64,000 nucleotides of DNA from Antedon mediterranea (taxonomy: Eukaryota; Echinodermata; Crinoidea; Comatulida; Antedonidae). Location: NCBI RefSeq assembly GCF_964355755.1, contig NC_092674.1, forward strand, positions 9,305,001 through 9,369,000, written 5' to 3'. A program made the position numbers and the translations under genes. The notes beneath the pieces were generated by a model. It saw nothing but the letters and a program-made list of their open reading frames with translations, was not told the origin of the DNA and ran no database searches. The stretch's first letter is position 1. Every line of letters begins with the position of its first letter. Of the stretch, positions 36,801 through 47,242 are shown piece by piece.

Positions 36801-39055
36801 TTACTATAAATAATAATATATTATAAACATTATAATATTTTTACAAATCAAATTTTTTAATTACATTCTGAATATCCTTCTATAATGTTTGCCTGTATTA
36901 AAAAGATGTAGAATAGTAAAAGATGACTTACTTGAATTTGTATATAAATAAATAATTGTTAATCTCAACGAATAATGATAATTATAATAGCTCAGTATAT
37001 TTTATACTTTTTAAATTTCTATAATCCTTTCTTATTTAATTGTCATTGTTGTGTATTGTAAATACAAAGTCTGTAGTTATTTCGAGGCTTTTCGATGTTT
37101 GTCTAGCTGAAGTAGTAGTAGTAGTATGTGACAAAATATTTATCTTTTATTAAGTCAAAACTCCGTCTGGAACTCGGACTACTGCAAACGTTATATCAAC
37201 ATCTATGTTGATTGTTGTTGAAAAATAATTTTCATTTAAGGAGAAAGCAGCAGTTTTCAACTAATTTAGTTGATTGTATACAATATCTTCCAATAATTTA
37301 CCTACACAATATTGAAAACACGTAGGCCTAATGGCACAAGAAACCGGAAATTAAACACAATGGGTTAGGGTTTAGGTTAGGGTTTTTGTAGTAGAATAGG
37401 CCTAATAGGTTTCAATTAAAATAAAATATTAACAAAATGTTGATTTTCAATAATTATGGATTACAAACCACTCGTGGGTACATTATATATTTCACAATGT
37501 ATAAACAAAAAGTCTAAAGTCACGCATGCTCATGGTACCGGGAATTTCCAAATAAATAATTATATTATTCACAATTATAGTGACACTGAAGGACGACGAG
37601 TTAAGGGTATCTAAACATTTCTGATAACACCTAAGATGCCTATTTACGTGTTGTGGTTTATGTCTAAAATCGTAAGCAAACTTTCTGGAAACTGTAGGCC
37701 TATAATTGAGATGCCCGTAAGCTTGGTTCCCACTACGACAGCGCCCACAACTGTTTAAAAAAAGAGACCTTTTCGGCCACAAATGTAAAAAAAATCCAAA
37801 TCAAATTTAGTGCTAGGCCCAATCAATTTTGATTGAGTTAATGTACTGTATTTATATATTGTATTGAGTTCTTGTTGTTTCAATTGTGTGTTCACGATAC
37901 GTCTGTTAGGGTGGTTGTTAACGTTGCTTTAATGTACGTATAGTCAAAGAATATATATCACAAGAATGAGTAATCCGCAATTTTTGCATGAGAAATTTGT
38001 AAGAGAGAGTGATGCCCGCCCTCATAAGGGCGGATGTATAATAATAATACCCCATATATATAGCGCCCTTTTCATGAGTAATCATGCTCAAAGGCGCTTT
38101 ACAAGCATTATTACCCCAGTATTTTTTGGAGCAAACACGTATGGAAACATACTCACATAATGCAGTCAGTAACCAGCGCAAAGTTGTGTCTTGTTCTAAC
38201 CGGGTACCCATTTATACACCTGGGTGGAGAGAGGCAAACGTAAGTAAAGTATCTTGCCTACGGATACAAGCAATGCGGCGATAGTTGGATTCGAACGTAG
38301 GTCTGACGATCGGTAGTAGTCCACACTAAACAGACTAAATAAAACTTGATTTAATAGATACTAACATGTCATATTAAATAGAATTATGATAATTTATTTT
38401 GCAATTGTAAAACATTTTATATAACATATTTAATAACAAACTAGTGTACATTCACTTCTACAGAAAATTATTTACAAAGAAAGGCCGAACAGCAACATAA
38501 AAAAATCAACCAAGAACTACTCAGCACGGCCTATTCTTTGCCATTGCCGCGTAATAATCTACGCCCGGTAAATAAGTATTGTTTTTATGATATAAATTAG
38601 TATAAAATACATGTTATTAACAGGATACAATTTTAAATTTCATTAACATTTTAATATTTGTTTTACCAGAAACAAGTTAAATATAGAAATATGATTAAAC
38701 TATCCTTCGTGAAACAACACGCCCGGTAGCGCCCGGTTGATGAAGCGAACTGTTTATTCGGCAGTTTTTACTAAATAAATTGCATGAAACGAACAATTAA
38801 ACCGTCACAAAAAGTTGTATACATCCTCACTTATGGCGGCGCCCTACCACATGGACAATATTACTGTTACAGGGAAAATCGCGGATTACTCATTCTTTTC
38901 TATATATTCTTTGGTATAGTTCAAGACGATATTTGTTATTTGCGCATGCACGATACTTCAAGGTCAAGGCCATGTTATAAACCAACGAGTTAACATGCAA
39001 ATATCGCGCGCACGAGCAGCAAATGGTAATAATCCAACGCGTTAACGACGACCCA
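36800..39055. other. Transposon-rich region, no gene recognised
   Basis: Includes three near TTAGGG units at 37,362-37,386 (telomere-like, probably chance or a short interstitial tract) and a fragment of a GCTTGGTTCCCACTA end at 37,718-37,733 like the MITE at 55,201. GC-richer patches near 38,520-38,840 have no open frame. Confidence 0.4.
38040..38330 (-). mobile_element. SINE-like repeat with degenerate Pol III B box
   Basis: Contains GGCGCTTTACAAGCATTATTA, ACCGGGTACCCA, a CACCTGGGTGGAGAGAGGCAA phrase, AAAGTATCTTGCC, and on the minus strand GTTCGAATCCAAC (B-box-like, 38,286-38,298). From general knowledge of such repeats, this series recurs in many aquatic animal genomes. The A box is not convincing. 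Confidence 0.4.
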
Positions 39056-40185
39056 ATACCCTTTTTACACTATCGACTGAGAGAGGAACACGAGTTGAAC
39101 TCGGAGGCAATTTCCATTTACACTAGCCAAAAAAACTGCGAGATAAACTGGAGTTGCGCCCATTTACACTACATCGATCACCCCGGTGCTGTCAATCAAA
39201 TCACTATTGCAAGCGCACACGTGGAACTTAACTGACTATGGTGGTTTAAACGTTTAAACACAAATCGACAAATCTCATATAAAAACATAATAACCCGAAT
39301 TTACACACAATTTATTTAATTTTGAATGTAGTCCAGTGTAATATTTTCTTTGTGGCTATTAAGATTATCATTTATTATTTAAAAATTAGGGCCTAACAAT
39401 TATTTTTCTTTTTAAAATGACTGCATTTCCGGCTTGTAGACTGTACGTACATTAAATAGGCCTTAAATTGTTAGGTTGGCGTAAAAATAGGGTAGGTACG
39501 GTAAGTATTTAAAATAAAAATGTATTTTTAATTAGCATAACAATGTATCAATGAATAAAAATTATTATATGGAACTTTTTCAGTTCCTAAAAAAGATATC
39601 ATTTTCATCCATTGAGACGTCAGTATTATATATATTTTCCCCTTTTTCAATAATTAGGCCAACATAAAATCGGCCAGGGTAGAGTTACACCAATATTACA
39701 TTATTTTAGGCTTTCTGGTAAGGTAGAATGCACACGTCCACGAACAATTTCAATATTTTCAGCAGAAAAGAAAATCACAAATTTGTTTGTGCCTTTAAAA
39801 GAAAATAACGAACAGCACAATATATCGTACAATTATTATTTTAAGCAAAAAAAAGGTGTATTTTAAGCAAAAAACCTATTTTGTTTGCATAATATTGTAT
39901 TTCTGTGACAACATGTTACATTTTCACGTCAATGACCTTTAACAGCTCGGTGTTGAACCACAAAAACCGTTTACACTTCGTGTATCCGGTGTAGATTCGA
40001 CTACACCGGAGAAGGTACACCGGAAAACATTCAGCTTCGTTTCACCCCGGGGAGAACACACCGGGGTGGTTGGATTTTCCCATTTACACCAGTCAATAAA
40101 AACCACAACACCGGCGTTTAACGGCCCGGTGTACTAACAACAGCGGGGTTACACCGCTGTTACGGTGAACGAGTAAAAGGGGTAT
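39056..40185. mobile_element. Putative DNA element with ATACCC(C/T)TTTTAC ends
   Basis: The left ATACCCTTTTTAC (39056) faces the right GTAAAAGGGGTAT (ends 40185), 12 of 13 matching. The right portion (39,980-40,170) has a row of short perfect hairpins such as CCGGTGTAG / CTACACCGG, CACCCCGG / CCGGGGTG and AACAGCGG / CCGCTGTT. No transposase was found. Terminal bases resemble the MITE at 46,466. Confidence 0.4.
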
Positions 40186-40229
40186 AACAGACTGTAGACT
40201 TCATTTGGCATTTTTTCGAAAAAAAAAAA

Positions 40230-40707
40230 GAAGGTAAAACCACATGAAACTGCTGATCAACGAATTCAAGAGATACTAGATAAGAGAAAGTGGAAAGATT
40301 TTCGGAATAAATTCAAAGATCTGTTACTATACCTTGTATCGGTGAGTGAGTTTTATCCGTTTAAGGTTTTCATTAAAGTCAGTTACAGTCATATCATCTG
40401 CATTATTAAAATAATGTTTGTTTGGTTTTATTTATTTATTTTATATTTTAACTAATACTTTTTTGTATTATAATGTTTAGTAAATAAATATAAATAATTT
40501 ATTTTTTATTTTTTCATGTTTTCTGTGTTAGATTCAACCTACCAATTGATGATAAGTTTAAATGGCTGCAGAACTTCAGTGATCTCAACAACGAGGAAAA
40601 GCATCGACGCCCATTAGAAAACTCAAGTGAAACCATTTCTGTTGCAAGAAATATGTGTTTTAACATTGAAGAAATAGAAAAAATATATAAATGTTGCTGA
40701 TTCACTG
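40230..40707 (+). other. Possible two-exon gene fragment, unrecognised
   Basis: The frame at about 40,230-40,340 reads HETADQRIQEILDKRKWKD and ends at a donor-like CG|GTGAGT. After TTCTGTGTTAG at 40,531, another frame reads PIDDKFKWLQNFSDLNNEE then SVARNMCFNIEEIEKIYKCC to a TGA at 40,699. The phases do not join with the best splice sites. It could be a decayed transposase fragment or a pseudogene; no family recognised. Confidence 0.2.
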
Positions 40708-41219
40708 ATTGACATTGGTTGACAAACTATGACAATGAGAAAGCAGATCAAATACACCAAGCGTTATTCTACTGTCTCCTTTGAATCAGCCTCTTGCACC
40801 TCTTATTATAGAATAGTGATTGAATCATATGAGACTCATCCAAATCACATAAAGCAAATTAAAATGACGAATTTAATAATAATCTGACAAATCAGCGAAT
40901 ACTGTAGATTTAAATTGTTTCCGCAGATTTTATCATTTTTGTATAAATTATTTTTATTTATCTCCGCGTACATTGTCGTCATTTACAATATTTAACAGCA
41001 TACCAAAAGAAGCAAGTGCTTGTCAGTTTGGTAACAATTTAAATGCATTTAAATGTACGATACATACCAGACAACATTCAACTAAAATTATGTAAAAGAA
41101 GGTCAGCACCTCCGGTGGGGCACTCCCATGTGGGAATAAGGGGAAATCCCCTCTACTTTAATAGTGACGCACATAAGCGCGACCAACAATCAAAGTGACC
41201 ACCACAGGAGAGGTATAAC

Positions 41220-41701
41220 CAGGCCCGTAGCCAGTTTTTTTTTTATAGTTTAGGCCCCCCCCCCCACCCCTATTACAGCGAACCCCTATCTCTGACATGC
41301 CCAATAGCTCACCACATCTCTTAAATTCATCCAAATACGTGCCCCACAGTACAAAAGGTTATTCGTAAATTGAAAAATTCGTGAACTCGTTCGTGAATAA
41401 CTCATACCTTCTTCCCTGTATGAGCGTACTATAGCGATACGTGTCTTTAAATTTCTAAGAGTTGCAAATGAATTGCCGATTTTCACCTGAAAAATAAATA
41501 GGAATTTTTGGTCCCTGGATGTATACCAAGTGAATGAATGATCAAACAATCGGCGGTTCCGCATAGGGCACGCACATCTAACATACGGCAACAAATGTTA
41601 TCGTCCTTAAATATATTCCACGTGTGTGAGAAGGAAAAATGTTCAGTGACCCAAATACTTAGTGTCCAAAGCCCCTTTGACAGATCCTGGCTACGGCCCT
41701 G
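41220..41701. mobile_element. 482-bp MITE with CAGGxCCGTAGCCAG ends
   Basis: Left end CAGGCCCGTAGCCAG and right end CTGGCTACGGCCCTG are inverted copies apart from small mismatches. The flanking direct repeat ATAAC (41215-41219 and 41702-41706) is a plausible target-site duplication. A C-run lies at about 41,254-41,267. No coding capacity supported. Confidence 0.65.
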
Positions 41702-41739
41702 ATAACAGGACATAAGGCAGGATGAACCCTGTTTGGAGG

Positions 41740-41763
41740 CACTATGTCATGAGCGACTCATGG

Positions 41764-41796
<33 letters not shown>

Positions 41797-42660
41797 GCAT
41801 TAAAATCGTCATTCCACATTTGGAAGTGGACTGCCACCAGGTCTCTCCATCTACTATGTTCTGTAATCTGTATTGTCCATTATTCAAAATAACATATTAT
41901 CACTTGCCCCACGAATAACATTGCTATTTATGTCGTTAAAACGTTCCCATCTACTTCACAAAATGGATGACATTGTTCACAATAATTTACTTGAAACAAG
42001 TTTGCTCAATCTATTTCTATCTACCCGGTGTGTTTTTTCATAGCAACGGAATTTATATCATTTCCATATTTACGAGATGTATTTGTTTCTTCACTATAAC
42101 GGAATTCATATCACTCGATTGCAAATTTCCTACTCTTTTCTCGTCCATCCTCTTCAAATGAACAAGCCCTCTTAGCTCAATTTATTGCGAATGGGTCATA
42201 CGTGTCTTCGGATTTCCTCATTTCTTGTTTTGTCCAATCTTGTCTTATTGACAATTGCTCTGAGGGTTCTCATTTCTGAAGCTTGTATTCTACTTCAATC
42301 CGTTGTTGTTATTGCCCATGTTTCAGTACCAGGACTTTATCAAAGATTATCTTTTTTGGTTTCTTGGGTACACGGTCTATTTTTTTAGAATGGGATACAG
42401 AGCACCTTTCCCATTCTCACTGTGATATCCAGTCTATTTCCACCTTCTCTCATGATGATGTTTCCTAGAACCATCCTGGTTGGGAAGAAAATGGAAACAT
42501 TGATCTTTTAGTTGGTACAATCGTATCAAACTTCTCAATTCTTTAACACTAATGTTGTTGTTTTTACTGTCTACTTTTAATTTATGCATAGGGAAAGTCA
42601 CGCCGTCTCCACACACATAGACTGCCCAAATCATTATGCTACCTATAATACCAAATTTAA
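41740..42660 (-). mobile_element. Decayed non-LTR retrotransposon 3' part
   Basis: On the minus strand, in shifting frames, ASEMRTLRAIVNKTRLDKTR and EEIRRHV resemble the region after the reverse transcriptase domain of RTE-like elements. Nearer the 3' end a WRDLVAVHFQMWNDD-like phrase is followed by a (GAT)n tail (41,764-41,796). Multiple frameshifts; inactive. Confidence 0.5.
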
Positions 42661-43840
42661 ACTCTTGTAATAATTCACTTTAAAACTATACCCAGTTACT
42701 TTCTTGCTTGTGTTTAAAATCTAAAGAAAAATCTAAGAAAACCGTTGCTACAGTAGTATGACTATGTTATAATAATAATAATCCTAAAGGACATCCTCTT
42801 TTTGTTGGATTTACTAATAATTTATTCTAAATTTAGGTTTGTGAATCAAGATTACTATGTAACTAATTTACATATTTTTGTTTATTTGTATTAAAAAGAT
42901 TCAATATAACTAAGTATGTTGCATCAAACAGCTCATTGTAATGGAGGGAAATATTGGAACATCTGAACAAAACAAACCTAAGTTCTTTAGAATTGTTAGT
43001 TTTAATTAAATTCACATATACTGAGTAGTATGAATGATGTTTAAGGTTTACTGTGCAATGTCATAACAAACATGGTAAGCTTCTTAATTAGTATTAGTTA
43101 TAAATTATTATAAGATTCCAACAAAAAGGAGGACGAGTAAATAAACAATTTCTTTTATAACATAATATATAGTCATACTACGTTTACTTTGATTTGTTTT
43201 TATTGTTCAACTATGATTTTAAAATATCTAACAGTATTCTGTATAGCATTTGTCATTCATTTACCGGAGTTCTTTAAAATTGTGATATAGTTTAGATCTG
43301 TAAGTATAATACTAAATATTAATAATGATCTTGGTGATGAAAGATTTAACTGTGATGTTATTCATTAAAATTAATAGAATTATCTACTTAGGACTTGGTA
43401 CAAAAAATATTCCAATACACCCAGTCGTTACCAAGTTACGCAAAGTCTTAACTTTGACCATATTGACCTTTTGGCCCCTGTACTGACCAAGCATTCCAGT
43501 TTTTTTGGCCAACAGTAAAAAAATGATTTATATTGATATAAGGAAGCAAAAAAAACCTTGTTGGCATAGTTTGCTAGAGGGTGCAGGTGAACCATTTCTG
43601 GCTCCGCAACTACTTTCTTCTTCCCTCAACCATTTCAAACACATAATCATTTTCTCCAAACTATTCCTATTTTGTAACTACTGTAGTTTATTTTATGAAA
43701 CATATATTTGTTATTCACACTGTAATTTTCACTGATTCTGTAATAAAAATAATGTTTTTTATTCTAACTATTTGATGCATAAAGCCAATGCTTTTTAATT
43801 CCAAAGTATAGCAAACAATGTAACATCATTAAATGTTTTT
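42661..43840. other. AT-rich intergenic, no feature supported
   Basis: I see only AT-rich sequence with imperfect duplicated phrases around ATCCTAAAGG/AACAAAAAGGA. It immediately precedes the DED-only gene and should hold its promoter, but no core element could be pinned. Confidence 0.35.
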
Positions 43841-43862
43841 GCAGACGAATATTGTTGGCGAA

Positions 43863-44213
43863 ATGGCAAACGATGATGAAATAATTGAGAAGTTCGATAA
43901 ATTCATCTTTGAATTCAGTAAAATTTACGAATCATATAAATTTAAATGGTTGAGATTCTGCTTATTTAACATACTGTGTTACAGTGACCTCATAGCTGCA
44001 ACTTCAGGACATCAGTTTTTAAATTCACTAGAAGATGTTGGAGTTATTCCACACGATGATGTTCATCTTTTATTAGATATCGCAAAACTGTCACGTTTAA
44101 AAAAGGCAGAAGATCTTGTAATTGATTATATTAAAACAAATGGTCAAAATAAGGCCAAACCAGTGCTGTCAAACTATCGGAAAAAGAATACGGCCAAGAT
44201 TATGACGGCTTAG
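43863..44213 (+). CDS. Single-DED protein, 116 residues, chimeric 3' end
   Basis: The exon begins after TTTTTGCAG at 43844; ATG 43863 (MANDDEII) is the first in frame. Nearly the whole protein is one DED-like fold: helical FDKFIFEFSKIYESYKFKWL, then HQFLNSLEDVGVIPHDDVH, LLLDIAKLSRLKKAEDLV and IDYIKTNG. The L-x-x-x-G-x-I-x-x-D/E-D pattern is characteristic of DEDs and recurs in exon 1 of the NLR copies. From about 44,178 the coding sequence (AKIMTA and the stop at 44211-44213) is the same DNA that is non-coding flank after copies A, B and C. A stand-alone DED can act as adaptor or FLIP-like decoy in apoptosis/NF-kB signalling; that role here is inferred. A 5' leader exon is likely upstream. 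Confidence 0.65.
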   Translation: MANDDEIIEKFDKFIFEFSKIYESYKFKWLRFCLFNILCYSDLIAATSGHQFLNSLEDVGVIPHDDVHLLLDIAKLSRLKKAEDLVIDYIKTNGQNKAKPVLSNYRKKNTAKIMTA

Positions 44214-46800
44214 AATTAACTTATTTAAAAATGTATATAATGCAATTAATGGGAAATAATATTAATAGCCGCCTATAATATAATTTAAGATCTTGAAATC
44301 TTAAATTATTTTCAATTTTTAATAATCCATTTCTATTTAAATTATTTAAAAGCTTTATATTTGTGTACAGTATTAAATTTGCATCTTTACTAGGCCTATA
44401 TGAACGATGTTTCGATACCTGTTAGACAGATGGGATACGATGGGATACCTGCTAGTTTGGGGAAGAATTTGTTTTAGAGGTGTCTGTTACCCATTGTCTT
44501 CTCCCTTCAGTGTGAATAATTTAGCTGAATTTTGTTCAAGATTACGGCTAAATTAGTTTCCCGTATCTATAATTAATTATTACTTAGGCTAGTCATTTGT
44601 GTAGTAAATGTCTTTTGGTGATGGTGTCGACGACTTCATATAATGAAACTGTTTCAATGCGTCTTATTTTCTTCTTTAAATATGTGTGTATTGCTATTTA
44701 ATGGTAAACAAATGTGTGTCTTTGCTGCTTAAACAGTTTCTATTTATTTGGTTTGGAAAGGAAAATTATCGAAATAAAAAATAAATTGTTATTTGTTGTT
44801 TTTGTAATAAGACAATTCATTGTACTATTTCATATAAAACGTATTTTTGTTTAGGGGACAATGCACAAATATCATTCATTCGTAAAACTCCATTATTAGT
44901 CCCTGTATTTGATGATTGATTATTACAACCCGGATTGAATTATGCAAGCAAAACCGATGAACCGAATGGTTTTGTTTATTGATTGGTAATGTTAATTAAA
45001 AACAAATTATATTCGTTTGTTTGGCTATTCGCGTTAACCTCATTACCAAACGCGTCATTGGTTCAGTAAACATTGGTAATGTTTAAGTGTTAAACTTAAC
45101 ACGTCATCAAATTCTGATACGTGCCACGATAGTTTCAAGCCCGTCACTATTCACTAATCCAAATTGAATTGTAATCTGTAATTTAACAGTAGGTGAGTCA
45201 ACATAATGTTTAGTTGACGCACAGAAACCTGCGTTGACGATTATTACGTTTCATTATGTTGTAGGCATAGTAAAACAATATTGAATATGTAATTGTGTTT
45301 TCTTTGTAGGCCTACTCTCGTAGTAAAAAGTAACGTAACTAGCTGCAGGAAGACTTTAAGGTAGGTTGAATTTAACCTATATCCTCTTCTATTCGCTCTA
45401 TCTATAGTCATGTAGCATAGTCTGTTAGGCCTACATCTACTGCAATTACATTTTACACATTTTCAAATAACAACGAAATTACGCTCTGTTGGTATAAAAT
45501 ACATTACCACCATTTCAGCGTCATGACGCCAAGAAATGAAACATCGTACAAAGGGGAATTGATCTATTGAATAGAGTATAGACATATATAGTGTAGGCCT
45601 AATGTGGGTAGTTAGGAAGTTCTATAATCATTAACGGACGTTTTATCCTGTACATTCACACTACCAGGAAAACATTAAAATCCATGTTTCGTGGCCTACA
45701 TGTACATACATGTGTTATGTTATCTTTCATCATAAAATCTTATGATAAACATTAAAAAAACTGTTCAATATTATTGGTCTACATTTTAATAATATCTTAT
45801 ATTAATGACAATGACAAGAATATACTTAGATTAGGTTATATAGAAAAAATAATGTTTTTATATTTGTGCGATGTTAAAAATAATATAAATTCTATTATTA
45901 ATCGGGCTTCGCCTCATGAAAATAGAATTTCATCTTTCACCTTCTGAAACTATTTGTACCATCGCACTCATTATTTGTATATAGGCCTAATAAACCAATT
46001 TAGGCAAGACCCGGTGGCTATTATTAATGACTTACTAATGAAACAAAAACAAATTGAAAATATAACATTCTTAGGATTTTATTATAATATAAATAAAATG
46101 AGAAAGTTACCTGAACTTATTCGTGCAAATAATAGTCATGTAATGGGATACAGTAGGGACTAGTGAGTTTTATATTGCAAAAGCATAAGATTACAAGAGT
46201 TATTATATTCCGTAAAAAGGAAACGAAACATCTACAAATAAATTAATAGATCTATACAGGTGCGATTTTGTATAATGAAACAAAGCAAACAGTTTTGTTT
46301 TAATTTAATTGCAGAAGTGGAAATAATTTGTTTTATTTTAATAGTGTTCCTTGTTATCAATGAATGTAGAGTATTGCGCAGTTATCTTTAGGTTTGTATT
46401 TATTTTACCGATAAAAAGAGATTTATTTAGGAAAATGTAAATAGACAAAGAAATTGTGTAACCTTATACCCCTTTCACACCAAAAGCAAAACTCCGGAGA
46501 CACTCCGGAGACACCCCGGAGACACCCCGGAGTTGACGTCCCGCTGTTTGGTGTGAAAGGGGTATTATATAAGTAGGCCTGTTATTTGTATGTTGCTTGT
46601 TGTTTGTTTAGAGACCTTACGATCATTTTTAAATTATAATTATGATTCTTAAACAATATAGTAATGTATCTGATTGTGTTCGTTTATACGCGAATTTTGC
46701 AGTAGGCGTTTCAAAAGCTGATGTTATAGATGTTTTAATTAAGTCAGCCATCAATGGACCCGTAAAAATAACTGTATCCTCAACCAGCCATACAAGTCTG
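44214..46800 (+). other. Downstream flank joined to copy C upstream flank
   Basis: 44,178-44,850 matches the flank after copy A. 44,880-46,930 matches the copy B upstream flank (23,500-26,040) at high identity apart from the MITE at 46,466-46,565. A hairpin at 45,866-45,967 is the partner of 24,539-24,651. Just after it both flanks keep a short frame containing LLMKQKQIENI.FLGF, longer in C; its origin is unknown. Confidence 0.55.
46466..46565. mobile_element. 100-bp MITE with perfect 19-bp inverted ends
   Basis: Ends are ATACCCCTTTCACACCAAA and its exact reverse complement. The interior is a short array of CCGGAGACAC-like units. The corresponding point in the copy B flank (about 25,660, AACATTATATAAG) has no insert, proving insertion after B and C separated. 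A related degraded element is near 60,307-60,420. Confidence 0.85.
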
Positions 46801-46808
46801 TGATACAG

Positions 46809-46902
46809 CAACAATTGTTGTTGTCGATTATCTTTTATGATAAAAATGGTGAATGAAATTAAGTAAAACCTTTGATACCCACTGCAGTCTTTCAGACGAG
46901 AT
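46809..46902 (+). promoter_or_regulatory. Putative promoter and 5' non-coding exon of copy C
   Basis: Same arrangement as upstream of B: palindrome CAACAATTGTTG (46809-46820), TATA-like GATAAAAAT (46839-46847), then CACTGCAGTCTTTCAGACG and a consensus donor GAGAT|GTAAGTAT at 46902/46903. The conservation over this short span supports shared regulation. Confidence 0.4.
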
Positions 46903-46937
46903 GTAAGTATATGTATATGTTAATATTAAAGATGTGT

Positions 46938-47158
46938 TATCCCCCAAAAACATGAAAAATGAAGATTAATTAAATCAGACTTTTAATAGGTTATTTTGTA
47001 GTTTTAATAAAGTTAATCACTTCTGTAGAAAAAATAACCGTTTTCACTTATATTTTTTTTCCAATCTAATTTTTGGTCAAAGTGGATAACTAATATATGA
47101 CATTAAAATGGCAAATTTAACAGAAATGTTTTTAATAATTATTTTTTTCAGGGGGACA
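46938..47158 (+). mobile_element. GTCCCCC MITE in leader intron of copy C
   Basis: Begins (T)ATCCCCCAAAAACATGAA and ends TTTTTTTCAGGGGGACA. Outside the C-runs, AGATGT lies on the left and ACATCT on the right in inverted orientation, so the true ends may be longer. Relatives: 23,352-23,480 (one end), 15,630-15,950 (diverged), and the two ends around the element at 33,857-36,455. Confidence 0.6.
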
Positions 47159-47242
47159 ATTTACATCTATATATTATACACACAAACCTAGTTGCTATAG
47201 TTCCTTATTACATGTTTGTTATATTTACAGCAGAAATTGATC

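Noticed and set aside
37362-37386. Telomeric repeat tract
   Set aside because: Only about three imperfect TTAGGG units. Too short to argue for a former chromosome end.
41286-41713. Protein-coding frames on the minus strand
   Set aside because: They lie almost wholly inside a MITE with clear inverted ends and target duplication, and have no recognisable domain.
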